DNA from: Gemmataceae bacterium
Lineage (GTDB): Bacteria > Planctomycetota > Planctomycetia > Gemmatales > Gemmataceae
Assembly (NCBI GenBank): GCA_019747655.1
Contig: JAIEQO010000550.1
Span: 1 to 36,594, forward strand
Length of the DNA: 36,594 nt
Reading direction: 5' to 3'
Shown here: positions 8,682 through 17,656 of the stretch, piece after piece
How the letters are laid out: the number at the start of each line of letters is the position of its first letter
How positions within the stretch are numbered: the stretch's first letter is position 1
Notes under the pieces: generated by a model
Database searches by the model: none
Seen by the model: the letters and a program-made list of their open reading frames with translations, nothing else
Told to the model about the DNA's origin: nothing
Position numbers and translations under genes: made by a program

Positions 8682-10265
8682 TCACCGGACGTAACGGTCC
8701 CAACCGCCGTAGCGATCCCGCACCGGGCCGCGGGGGAGGCTCAAGAGGATCAGGGCGACCCCGACGGCGATGTTGCTCCACCGGGCCGCGGCCGACTCGC
8801 CGGCCAGCACCCACGGAGCGAGGACCAGCCAGGCACCGAGGAGGACGTTCAGGAAGCGGAACGCCCGGCCCACCTCCGCCGTGGCGACGACCGCGACTGT
8901 GACGATCAGCGCCCCGGTCAGGTGGTCGCTGTCCGCGGCCCGACCGACGGAGCCGAGGGCCGAGGGGGCGAACAGGAGCCAGACGCCGAGTGCCGTGCTC
9001 GCGAGGAGCGTCCACGGGAGCGTCACGCCCCACACCGCCGGCGGGACCACGGCCGCTGCCGGCGCGCCGTACTCGGGCGTCCGCGTGTCCGGGCCGCCGC
9101 CCTCGACGGTGTCGCCCACGAAGAACGTCCGCCAGAACGGCTTCCCCGACCGCCGGGCTTGCACCATGAACTGGCACATGGCCACCACCTCGTCGAGCGC
9201 GAGCGGGACCATGAGGAGCATCGCCGCCGCGGCCGCGAGGCAGAGCGTACACCACTCCCCGACCACCACCGGCTGGAGGGTCACGAGGACGACGTGGGTC
9301 ACGCCGAGCGGCACGACCAGGATGCCGAAGAAGGTGACCATCCACGGCATCGACCGCCAGCGGGTCGGGCCGCCCATGAACCCCATCAGCACCTCGAACG
9401 TGTACGCGACCGCGCCGAGGCCGGCGTCCGAGATCGGCATCGACCGCGACACGTCCGAGTGGAGGACGCGAAGGGTCCCCTCCCGGAAGAACGGGTCCCA
9501 GGCGGAGCCTGTGTAGCCGAGTTGCACCGCCGCGAGGTAGCGGGAGATGAACCAGCCGACGAAGCCGAGCGCGATGATGGGAGCCCGCTGCGGCCAGGAG
9601 GACGGGTTGTACGTCCAGCCCGGCGGAACCTCCGGCCCCGGCTTCATCATGGCCATGTGGTGGGCCATCCCGGGCATCATCGGCACGAGGACCGTGAGCG
9701 CGACGACGAACGCCCCGACCAGCGTGTCGGTGACGTAAGCGGCCGGACTCGGCGCCCAGAGGAAAAGCGGGGCGAACTGGAGCCAGACGCCGACGAGGCA
9801 GGCCCCCCAGCGGCCGAAGAAGTCGGCCGGGAGGCGCGGCCACAGGGACAGGGCCCCGAAGAGTACGAGGAGCGCCCCGCTCACGAGGTCGCTCCAGGTC
9901 ATGGCCGCGGCCCGCTCCGCGATGGGCGCAAGCCCGCGCTCGACGGTCACGGCCTCGACCCCGGCCGTCGGGATGCCGTAGCCGAAGGTTGCCGGGGCCG
10001 TCATGAGCCATAGGCCCAGCGCGACGACGGTAAAGTTCGTCCAGAGCCACGGGGCTCGCATCCGGACGAGCATCTCCCGGTGGTCGCCGGCCGCCGTCTC
10101 GTGTTCGCCGTGCCCCCCAGGCTCAGACGGGGCTGACCGGTTCCGGCCCTCTTCCGGTACGAGCGCCATCCCGCACTTCGGGCAGTCGCCGGGGTGGTCT
10201 TGCCGGACTTCGGGGTGCATTGGGCAGGTGTACGTGACGGCGTGCTCGACGTGTTCAGCCGGCAT
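8682..10265 (-). CDS. vitamin-K epoxide reductase-like membrane protein with N-terminal heavy-metal-binding domain and SPW-type repeats
   Basis: YTCPMHPEVRQDHPGDCPKCGMALVPE (HMBD), EWCTLCLAAAAAML (VKOR CxxC), repeated W-x-LxxAPW SPW-like segments. Confidence 0.8.
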   Translation of the reverse strand: MPAEHVEHAVTYTCPMHPEVRQDHPGDCPKCGMALVPEEGRNRSAPSEPGGHGEHETAAGDHREMLVRMRAPWLWTNFTVVALGLWLMTAPATFGYGIPTAGVEAVTVERGLAPIAERAAAMTWSDLVSGALLVLFGALSLWPRLPADFFGRWGACLVGVWLQFAPLFLWAPSPAAYVTDTLVGAFVVALTVLVPMMPGMAHHMAMMKPGPEVPPGWTYNPSSWPQRAPIIALGFVGWFISRYLAAVQLGYTGSAWDPFFREGTLRVLHSDVSRSMPISDAGLGAVAYTFEVLMGFMGGPTRWRSMPWMVTFFGILVVPLGVTHVVLVTLQPVVVGEWCTLCLAAAAAMLLMVPLALDEVVAMCQFMVQARRSGKPFWRTFFVGDTVEGGGPDTRTPEYGAPAAAVVPPAVWGVTLPWTLLASTALGVWLLFAPSALGSVGRAADSDHLTGALIVTVAVVATAEVGRAFRFLNVLLGAWLVLAPWVLAGESAAARWSNIAVGVALILLSLPRGPVRDRYGGWDRYVR

Positions 10266-11358
10266 GGGCTCCCTCCTCCGGCGGGCGGGCTGCGGGTCCG
10301 GGTTCCGGGGGCGGCCCCAGGTGATTCTCCTCGTACCAGCGGGCCGGGTTCTCCTTGAGCGCCGCAACCATCTTCGGCAGCGTCTCGCGGAGCGAGCGCC
10401 TCGGCTCCCAGCCGAGGAGGGTCCGGGCGCGGGTGACGTCCAGCTCGTAGTGGTCGTCGGCCCGCTCGATCATCCACGGCTTGATGAACGGCTCCCCCAC
10501 GAACGGGAGGTGGTCCTGGACCCAGGCCCCCGCCTCGGCCAGGGCCTTGGGGATCTGGTGCGTCTCCCACTCCTCGTCGTGGATCAGCCGGGCGAAGGCC
10601 CGCTGGAGTTCGTCGTAACTCAGGGTGTCCGTCTCCCCGATCAAGAGGGTGGTTTCCGGCGGGAGTTGTTTCCGGCGCTCGACGGCCCGGGCGATGGCGT
10701 CCACCACGTCGTCGAGGTGGACGAACGCCTGTCCTCGCGTCGTGTCGCCCGGGTACACGCGGCCGGTCGTCCACCGCTCGTAGATCCGCTGGACCTGGTG
10801 GGCGAGCGGGATCGAGTGGCACCGGTCGTCGTACACCCCGGCGATCCGCAGGATGACCGCCGGGATGCCGCCCCGCTCCCGGCGGATCAGCTCCTCGGTC
10901 CGGTCCTTCGAGACCGGGTAGGCCCAGGTCGGCCCGATCGGCGAGTCCTCGGTGATCTTTCGGCCCGGCTCGCCGGGAGCGTGGACGAGCATCGTGCTGG
11001 AGAAGAGGAACTGCCCGACGTGAAAGCCCCGGAGGCCCCGCAACAGCCGCTCGGTGCCGCGGACCGTCACCTCCTCGTACTTGGGGCTCGGCTCACCCGA
11101 GAAGTCGTAGTAGGCGGCGAGGTGGACGACCGAGGCGATCTCCTCGCCGTAGCCGCGGCGCACCCGGTCGAGGGCGGCCCGGACGCCCTCGTCGGAGGTG
11201 AGGTCCACGCAGACGCACTCGGCCTCGGGCGGCGGGTGCGGGGGGCCGTCGCGGTCGAGTCCGGCGATCCGGAACCGTCCCCCGAGACGGCGGACCACGG
11301 CCGAACCGATGAGCCCGCTGCTGCCGGTCACGATGACGGTCTCGTGCTCTCTGTCCAT
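10255..11358 (-). CDS. NAD-dependent epimerase/dehydratase family protein (extended SDR)
   Basis: ETVIVTGSSGLIGSAVVRRLGGRFRIAGLDRDG; YPVSKDRTEELI (YxxxK). Confidence 0.88.
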   Translation of the reverse strand: MDREHETVIVTGSSGLIGSAVVRRLGGRFRIAGLDRDGPPHPPPEAECVCVDLTSDEGVRAALDRVRRGYGEEIASVVHLAAYYDFSGEPSPKYEEVTVRGTERLLRGLRGFHVGQFLFSSTMLVHAPGEPGRKITEDSPIGPTWAYPVSKDRTEELIRRERGGIPAVILRIAGVYDDRCHSIPLAHQVQRIYERWTTGRVYPGDTTRGQAFVHLDDVVDAIARAVERRKQLPPETTLLIGETDTLSYDELQRAFARLIHDEEWETHQIPKALAEAGAWVQDHLPFVGEPFIKPWMIERADDHYELDVTRARTLLGWEPRRSLRETLPKMVAALKENPARWYEENHLGPPPEPGPAARPPEEGAHAG

Positions 11359-11517
11359 CGCCCCCCTCCGGTACGACTCTGCCCCCGGGTATGCCCGCGG
11401 GGACGACACGCCGCCATGACGACCCTCACCAGCACGGGGGTGCCTTCAGGCCCATGAGATCGAGCCGCGGCCCGCGCCGAGGTTCGTGCCCGGCGCGGGA
11501 AAGCGGCACGCCCCGCG

Positions 11518-11973
11518 TTACTTCCGGTCGCCCATCATCTGGGCCATTTCCCGGCACTCCTTCGCGGTCTTCCGGCACGCCTCGACGGCCGCCTTCATCT
11601 CGGGGTCGTTGAGCGCCTCGCACTCCTTCGCGCAGGCGTCGCAGCACTCGGCGCACGCCCGGCAACACGCCCCCATCATCGGGCTCACGCGGGCGCAGAG
11701 GGCGGCCGCCGCGTGGCACATCGTCGCCGTGTCCACGCACAGGTGCTCGGCCTTGGCGTAGTTCGCCTTGCCGGCCGCGAGCTGCATGTGGCAGTGGTGG
11801 AACCCGGCATCGCACTCCTCCGCGCACTCGTCGCACGTCTTGGCCGTCTGCCGCCCGTGCCCCTTGTGCCCGTCCTTCTTGTCGTCCTTCCGCTCCTGGG
11901 CGGCCGCGACCCCGGTCGTCGCGAGCCCCGCGGCGGTCAGCCCCAGCACCCCTAGCGCGCCCCGTCGGTCCAT
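11518..11973 (-). CDS. Cys-rich four-helix-bundle copper-binding protein (Csp-like) with signal peptide
   Basis: MDRRGALGVLGLTAAGLATTGVAAA leader; CDECAEECDAGFHHCHMQLAAGK...CRACAECCDACAKECEAL. Confidence 0.85.
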   Translation of the reverse strand: MDRRGALGVLGLTAAGLATTGVAAAQERKDDKKDGHKGHGRQTAKTCDECAEECDAGFHHCHMQLAAGKANYAKAEHLCVDTATMCHAAAALCARVSPMMGACCRACAECCDACAKECEALNDPEMKAAVEACRKTAKECREMAQMMGDRK

Positions 11974-12062
11974 GGTCGTTCTCCTCACGGTTGCGGTGTC
12001 GAACCGGACATCGGCGGCCCGCACCTTACGGCCCGCCCGCCTCGCCCGGGCCGGCGGCCCGG

Positions 12063-13376
12063 TCAGTGCTTCATCTTGGAGTGGTCCATGCCCTTCATGT
12101 CCGTCTTGGGCCCGGCCTCCCCTTTCTCCTTCATCCCCTCCATCTTCGAGTGGTCCATCCCCTTCATGTCGCCCATGTCCATCCCGGGCATCATCCCCAT
12201 CCCGCCCATCCGGAGCCGGCTCTCGGAGTCGATGAGGAAGTTCGCCGAGGTGACCACCTTGTCCCCGGCCTTGAGGCCCTCGAGCACCTGGAACCGGTCG
12301 CCGAACTTGAACGCGCTCACCTTGACCTCGACCGGCACGAACCGGTCCTCGGCCTCGACCCGGAAGGCGATGTCCCGCTCGCCCGTCCGGATGACGGCCG
12401 AGGCGGGGACGAGGAGCCCCTCGCCCATCGTGTGCCGGATGTCGATGTGCGCGAACATGCCGGGCTTGAGGAGCCCGTCCTTGTTCGGAAGCTCGACCCG
12501 CACCTGGACCGTCCGGGTCTTCTCCTCGACGGTCGGCTGGATGAAGACCACCTTCCCGGCCAGCTTCTGCTCGGGGAGGGCCGGGAGGGTGACCTCGGCG
12601 GGCATGCCGAGTTCGACGTGGGGGAGCTCGTACTCGTAGACCTTGGCCTGGACCCAGACCGTCGAGAGGTCGGCGATGACGTAGAGCTCCTTCTGCGGGG
12701 TGACGTACTCCTTTTGGAGGACGTTCTTCTCCAGGACCGTCCCGGTGATGGGGCTCACGAGGGTCAGGTTGCGCTGAGGCTTCCCCGCCTTCCCGATCTC
12801 CTCGATCACGTCGGCCGGCACGTCCCAGAGTTCGAGCCGCTGCCGGGCCAGGTCGGCGAGGTCCGTCTGCCCGCCCTTTTTCGCGGTCAGGTACTCTTGC
12901 TGGGTGGTGAGGAACTGGGGGCTGTAGATGGAAAGAAGCGGGTCGCCCTTCTTGACCGGCTGACCCGTGAAGTTAACGAAGAGCTTCTCGGCCCAGCCCT
13001 CGGTCTTCAAGTGGATGCGGGCCACCTTCGTCTCGTCCGGTCGCACGATGCCGACGGTCCGGACGCTCATCCGGAGCGGGGCCCGCTCGACCACGCCGAC
13101 CGTCACCCCAATCCGCTGTCGGACCTCGGCGGAGACGGTCACTGGTCCGTACCCCGGGACGGACGTGGAGGAGCTCATGTCCATCCCGGGCATGTCCATG
13201 GACATGCCGCCTTGGCCATTTGAGGGCGCGTCACTCTTCGAGGTGAGGCCGCCGAACCAGTGTGACGGTGATGTGATCCAGCCGCGGTAGCTGGCGTACC
13301 AGAGGCCGACGCCGACCGCGGCGACCGCGACGACGGCCGCAACCCAGCGAATCCGTTTCGGCCCCGGATGCCCCAC
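12063..13376 (-). CDS. cusB: efflux RND transporter periplasmic adaptor subunit (CusB-like) with Met/His-rich ends
   Basis: SAEVRQRIGVTVGVVERAPLRMSVRTVGIVRPDETKVARIHLKTEGWAEKLFVNFTGQPVKKGDPLLSIYSPQF; C-term GMDMGDMKGMDHSKM repeats. Confidence 0.92.
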   Translation of the reverse strand: MGHPGPKRIRWVAAVVAVAAVGVGLWYASYRGWITSPSHWFGGLTSKSDAPSNGQGGMSMDMPGMDMSSSTSVPGYGPVTVSAEVRQRIGVTVGVVERAPLRMSVRTVGIVRPDETKVARIHLKTEGWAEKLFVNFTGQPVKKGDPLLSIYSPQFLTTQQEYLTAKKGGQTDLADLARQRLELWDVPADVIEEIGKAGKPQRNLTLVSPITGTVLEKNVLQKEYVTPQKELYVIADLSTVWVQAKVYEYELPHVELGMPAEVTLPALPEQKLAGKVVFIQPTVEEKTRTVQVRVELPNKDGLLKPGMFAHIDIRHTMGEGLLVPASAVIRTGERDIAFRVEAEDRFVPVEVKVSAFKFGDRFQVLEGLKAGDKVVTSANFLIDSESRLRMGGMGMMPGMDMGDMKGMDHSKMEGMKEKGEAGPKTDMKGMDHSKMKH

Positions 13377-13669
13377 GATTACCCTCCCGCGAAGACCACG
13401 CCGCGACCTTACCCCGGGCGGAGGCGTTGCGCACGGTACGGCGCACCCGCACGCAACGCCGTGCCGGTCGGCAGGGCCGGGTGGCGACAGGGTTCAGTGT
13501 CCTGAACGCTGTCGCTTCTCGGACGATCAGGCTTCGGGCGTGTTCAGATGGGCAAAGGGGCCATCGGGTCGCTCCGAATTAATGAGCAGGTTCTGTGCCG
13601 CGCCGCCTCCCCCGCGTCGGCACGGTTCTCGGTGTCGCCTCGGGGCGACGCAGGCTGCCGGCCGGGGGG

Positions 13670-13860
13670 TCACTTCTTGGGCAGCTCGACCTTGGTCGGC
13701 TTGATCGTCTTCTTGCCGTCCTTCTCGTTGACGGCGCCGGCGATGGTCACGTTCTCGACCTTGTCGCCGCCGCAGACGCCCTCGTGGTACGACTCCCCGT
13801 TCCCCGTGTCCGAGAGGTAGTAGTTGACCACTTGGTCCTTCTCCTTCACCTGTTGTCCGC
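13670..13860 (-). pseudogene. 3' remnant of a DUF6370-like small protein gene, N-terminus lost
   Basis: In-frame VKEKDQVVNYYLSDTGNGESYHEGVCGGDKVENVTIAGAVNEKDGKKTIKPTKVELPKK* joins directly to the 3' end of the oxidoreductase gene; no start or signal peptide retained. 5' limit approximate. Confidence 0.6.
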
Positions 13861-15063
13861 TCGCCGGATCGCCCCAGAGAACCGAGAGAGGAGGAAGAGT
13901 TCGGCCGGGAACGACGGCGTGGCACCGGCGATCATCTCGGAAACGAGAAGGCCGGTGAGCGGGGCGTTCAGGATGCCGGTCCGGAAGTGACCGCAGGCGT
14001 TGAGATACCCGTCGAGCCCTTCGACCGGACCGAGGATGGGAAGCTCGTCCGGCGTGCCGGGGCGCAGGCCGGACCAGACCCGCTTGACCCGAACGTCCTT
14101 GAGGAATGGAACGGCACGCACGGCCCCGGCGGCGAGCGCCTTCATCGCGGCGGGGGTCACACCGGTCTCGTAGCCCACCTCCTCCGTCGTGCTCCCGATG
14201 ATGACCTCGCCGTGCTGCTTTTGCGCCAGGTAACAGTCGGTCGTTGACAGGCAGGCGGAGAGGACATCCGGTAGGGCCTCGGTGCCCAAGATCTGCCCCC
14301 GCACGGGCCGGACCGGGATCTCGACCCCCGCCATCCGCCCGATCTCCGGTGCCCACGCCCCGGCCGCGTTCACCACAAGGCCGCATGGGATGGCCCCTGT
14401 CGCCGTTTCGACCGCGGTCACACGGCCCGACTCGACCCGGAGCCCGGTCACCTCGGTGTGAGTGACGACCGTCGCGCCGAGACTCCGGGCCGACGTGCGG
14501 AAGGCTTCGGCGAGCCGGTACGGATTCACCTGGTCGTCGCCGTGGAACCGGAGCGCGCCCCGGACCTCGCGCGTCACCGCCGGCTCGGCCCTGGCCAACT
14601 CCTCCGGGGTCAGCCACTCCGTCAGGTCGCGGCCGCACGGGCAGTGCTCCCACAGTGGCTTCGCGAACGCCACGTCCCCCTCGTCGTACATGAGGAAGAG
14701 GAGCGACGTCCGCTCGAACTCAACGTCAAGGCCGCCGGTCTCGCGGAGTGCCTCGGCCAGGTCCGGGAACATCGCGTTCGACCGGACCGCGAAGTCGAGG
14801 AAGACCTTCGGGAGCTGCCCGGGGCCGTGGACCCCGTCCGGGAGCGACCCGAGCCCGGCCATCGCCTTGTAGAAGATCACGCCGCAGCCGAGCCCGACCG
14901 ACTCGCCGAGCGGCCAGAGGCCGCCGGCCGATGCGGACGTCGCCCGACCACGCTGGGGCCGGTCCACAAGCGTGACCCTGAGCCCCCGCTTCGCGGCGTA
15001 GTAGGCGACCGCGCACCCGATGACACCGCCTCCGACCACGACGACGTCCGGTGAACGGTTCAT
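13846..15063 (-). CDS. FAD-dependent oxidoreductase, DAO family (HcnC-like / amino-acid dehydrogenase subunit)
   Basis: SPDVVVVGGGVIGCAVAYYAAKRGLRVTLVD; PVRGQILGTE; RVWSGLRPGTPDELPILGPVEGLDGYLNACGHFRTGILNAPLTG. Confidence 0.88.
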   Translation of the reverse strand: MNRSPDVVVVGGGVIGCAVAYYAAKRGLRVTLVDRPQRGRATSASAGGLWPLGESVGLGCGVIFYKAMAGLGSLPDGVHGPGQLPKVFLDFAVRSNAMFPDLAEALRETGGLDVEFERTSLLFLMYDEGDVAFAKPLWEHCPCGRDLTEWLTPEELARAEPAVTREVRGALRFHGDDQVNPYRLAEAFRTSARSLGATVVTHTEVTGLRVESGRVTAVETATGAIPCGLVVNAAGAWAPEIGRMAGVEIPVRPVRGQILGTEALPDVLSACLSTTDCYLAQKQHGEVIIGSTTEEVGYETGVTPAAMKALAAGAVRAVPFLKDVRVKRVWSGLRPGTPDELPILGPVEGLDGYLNACGHFRTGILNAPLTGLLVSEMIAGATPSFPAELFLLSRFSGAIRRADNR

Positions 15064-16523
15064 GACGCACCTCCCCCGACGGCGTCGAGCGGGTCTGTCG
15101 CGGACGTGTCGCCGATCCCCTCGGCCCGGGCGAGGACGCCGAGCGTCACCGGTTTGACCGGCGGTCGCGGGTTAATCCGCCCGACGTCAGCCGGACTCCG
15201 CCCCGTCACCTGGCACAGATGCGTTGCGGCAAACGGGGCACAGTTCCGCCCCTGGCAAGGGCCCATGCCGAGCCGGGTCAGAAGCTTCACGGCTTGAAGG
15301 TCCCTGGCCCCTCCGCCAACAGCCGCCCCGACTTCCCCGCGCGTGACCTCCTCGCACCGGCAGACGAGCGTGTCCGGGGTCGCGAGGTCCGTGAGCCCGC
15401 CCCTCACGCGATACCGCGCGTCGAGTTCCCGCCACGCCTCGGACAAGAAGCGGAGACGGGCCAAGGGTGCCTCCCGTCGCCGATCGGCCTCGCTGGCAGC
15501 GATGGCCCCGGCCGCTTCGGCGACCGTGACGCCCACGACCCGCCCCTCCGCTTCGGCGGCCGCCGCCCCGACGATCCCCGCGCCGTCGCCCGCGGCGAAG
15601 ACCCCGGGCACGGTCGTCTCGAAGAACGGTACCCGCTCCGGGATCCAGCCACCCAACTCCGGGGCGTACCGGTGGCGGCAGCCGGCGAGCGTCGTCAGCT
15701 CCGTGTTCGGGACAAAGCCGAACCCGACCACCACGAGGTCCACCCCGGCGGTGCGGGCCTCGCCGTGGATCGGGGTCCAGTCGTCTGGTCGGACCGGGCC
15801 GTAGGATGCCCGCTCGACCTGCTCGGTGCCGTGGGCGGAAAAGACGGTGTGGTTCGAGATGAAGGGGACTCCCGCGGCGGTCAACGCCTGCCAGTGGTCG
15901 AGCGCGTCCGCCATGAACTCCCACCCGTGCCACACCGCCGGGAGCGGCTCAGGGGGCCACCAGGGCGGCCCGGCTTCGAGGACAGCGGCCACCTCCGCCC
16001 CGGCCCCGCGGAGGCGGTTTGCCACCCCGGCGAGGAGGGGCCCGGTCCCGGCCACCAGCGCCCTTCGACCCGGGCGGACGAGATTGCCCTTCACGAACGC
16101 CTGGACGCCGCCCGCGGTCATGACGCCCGGCAGTGTCCACCCGGGGAACGGCACCGGCCGGTCGTAAGCCCCGGCGGCAATGACGAGCCGCTCCGCCCGG
16201 ATGAGGCCCGAGGCGTTCTCGGATGCCCAGAGGATTTCGCGGCCGTCCCAGACGCCCAGGGCCGAGGTGCCGGAGAGCACTTCGACCCGGCCCCCGGCCG
16301 CGGCGAACCCCGCCCGGAGCCGCTCCCCTTTGGCGAAATCCTTGCCGAGTGCGGCCGTGTCGGTCACCCGAAGGCCGGCCGAAGGGGTGCGGTAAATCTG
16401 GCCGCCCAGGTGAGTTGCCTCGTCGATGAGGGTACAGGGGAGGCCGGCCCGGGCTGCCTCGATGGTCGCTCCGAGACCGGCCGGACCTGAGCCAATGACG
16501 ACGAGCGGTGTGGAAGGGGTCAC
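15060..16523 (-). CDS. NAD(P)/FAD-dependent oxidoreductase with C-terminal BFD-like [2Fe-2S] domain (HcnB-like)
   Basis: GTG start; LVVIGSGPAGLGATIEAARAGLPCTLIDE; CRCEEVTRGEVGAAV...CQGRNCAPFAATHL. Confidence 0.88.
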   Translation of the reverse strand: MTPSTPLVVIGSGPAGLGATIEAARAGLPCTLIDEATHLGGQIYRTPSAGLRVTDTAALGKDFAKGERLRAGFAAAGGRVEVLSGTSALGVWDGREILWASENASGLIRAERLVIAAGAYDRPVPFPGWTLPGVMTAGGVQAFVKGNLVRPGRRALVAGTGPLLAGVANRLRGAGAEVAAVLEAGPPWWPPEPLPAVWHGWEFMADALDHWQALTAAGVPFISNHTVFSAHGTEQVERASYGPVRPDDWTPIHGEARTAGVDLVVVGFGFVPNTELTTLAGCRHRYAPELGGWIPERVPFFETTVPGVFAAGDGAGIVGAAAAEAEGRVVGVTVAEAAGAIAASEADRRREAPLARLRFLSEAWRELDARYRVRGGLTDLATPDTLVCRCEEVTRGEVGAAVGGGARDLQAVKLLTRLGMGPCQGRNCAPFAATHLCQVTGRSPADVGRINPRPPVKPVTLGVLARAEGIGDTSATDPLDAVGGGAS

Positions 16524-16837
16524 GTCTCCACCCTCCACGCCCCGGTCCCGGCCTGGGTCTCGACCCGCATCCCGTCCCGCACCGGGGTCTGGCAGGTGCG
16601 GACGCCGGGTCGCCCATCGACGGTCATCACGCAGTCGAAGCAGACCCCGATCCCGCAGTAGAGTCCCCGCGGTTCGCCCCGGCGGTCGGTGGTTCGGAGC
16701 GTCCGCCTTCCCGCGGCGAGAAGAGCGGCGGCGACGCTCTCGCCCTCGTGGGCCTTGGCCGGGTTCCCATCGACGACGATCTCGATTGCCGGTCCGCGGG
16801 TGACTACCCCCGGGACCACTCTCGGCTGACCTTCCAT
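16520..16837 (-). CDS. small (2Fe-2S)-binding protein (HcnA-like)
   Basis: IEIVVDGNPAKAHEGESVAAALLAAGRRTLRTTDRRGEPRGLYCGIGVCFDCVMTVDGRPGVRTCQTPVRDGMRVET. Confidence 0.88.
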   Translation of the reverse strand: MEGQPRVVPGVVTRGPAIEIVVDGNPAKAHEGESVAAALLAAGRRTLRTTDRRGEPRGLYCGIGVCFDCVMTVDGRPGVRTCQTPVRDGMRVETQAGTGAWRVET

Positions 16838-16948
16838 CGTTCGGCCTCCGCACACATCCGAAGAGTCCGGCCTCGTGAGTTGTTTCTCCGCACCGAAGCG
16901 ATTGACGAGATCCTCGTCTCGGTCATTGGCACCTTCACGGAGTCCCAC

Positions 16949-17305
16949 TCAACCCCTGCTCTTCGGCACGAGGGTGTAGTGAACTGTCTGCGCGCGGATG
17001 TACCCGTCTTCGATGACGTAGGAGTCCACGCCGTCCGTGACGGTGTGGGTGTCGGAGTCCGCCGACCATTCGAGAAGGCCGACGTGCTGCTCAACGACAA
17101 CAACCTTGTAGGTGTAGCGCGCGTTCGGCAGTTCGCGATTCAGTTGGCGGTAACAGTCGCGGATTCCTTCGAGCCCCCGGCGGACGCCGCTCGGCATGAT
17201 GAGGAAGGAATCCTCGCGGTAGCACGTCAGGAAATCCTCCTCGGAATGAAACCGGGAGAGTTCAAGGTGCCTGCGAAGCACCTCTTGAGGAGGGGTGTCG
17301 TTCAT
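16949..17305 (-). CDS. nuclear transport factor 2 / SnoaL-like protein
   Basis: HLELSRFHSEEDFLTCYREDSFLIMPSGVRRGLEGIRDCYRQLNRELPNARYTYKVVVVEQHVGLLEWSADS: NTF2-like pattern. Confidence 0.65.
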   Translation of the reverse strand: MNDTPPQEVLRRHLELSRFHSEEDFLTCYREDSFLIMPSGVRRGLEGIRDCYRQLNRELPNARYTYKVVVVEQHVGLLEWSADSDTHTVTDGVDSYVIEDGYIRAQTVHYTLVPKSRG

Positions 17306-17407
17306 GAGTGCCTCCATCTCGCGGGCGGATCCCTAGCGGTTGCCGACGCCACACGAAGGAGAGCCGCGGCGTAGGCGTTCCAGCGCCTCCCCCCGCGCCG
17401 GCCCGCA

Positions 17408-17656
17408 TCAACTGCCCGACTCGGAAGTTGAACTGACAACCCTGGTCTGGTAACCGGCCTTTGCGATGCGCTCCGCGACCGCGGCGGCGTCCACCACCGC
17501 CGCGTCGTACAGCACCTGGATCGTCTGGTTCTGGGCCTTCGCCCGGACTGTGCCCACGCCCGGCAGGGCTTTGAGCACGCGCTCGACCCGCTGCTCGCAC
17601 CCCTCGCAGGCAAGTCGCTGGTCCCCGGTGACCTCGAAGGTAATCGACTTAAACAT
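17408..17656 (-). CDS. heavy-metal-associated (HMA) domain protein, CopZ-like chaperone
   Basis: FEVTGDQRLACEGCEQRVERVLKALPGVGTVRAKAQNQTIQVLYD; overlaps 3' end of the P-ATPase gene. Confidence 0.82.
   Translation of the reverse strand: MFKSITFEVTGDQRLACEGCEQRVERVLKALPGVGTVRAKAQNQTIQVLYDAAVVDAAAVAERIAKAGYQTRVVSSTSESGS

Noticed and set aside
8574-10013. 479-aa plus-strand ORF and 485-aa alternate minus frame
   Set aside because: Charged/low-complexity shadow frames; the VKOR-like frame has coherent TM segments and motifs.
12076-12240. Short GGACCACTCCAAGATG-like repeats at the 3' end of the cusB-like gene
   Set aside because: Coding repeats for Met/His metal-binding motifs (GMDHSKM), not a DNA-level repeat array or CRISPR.
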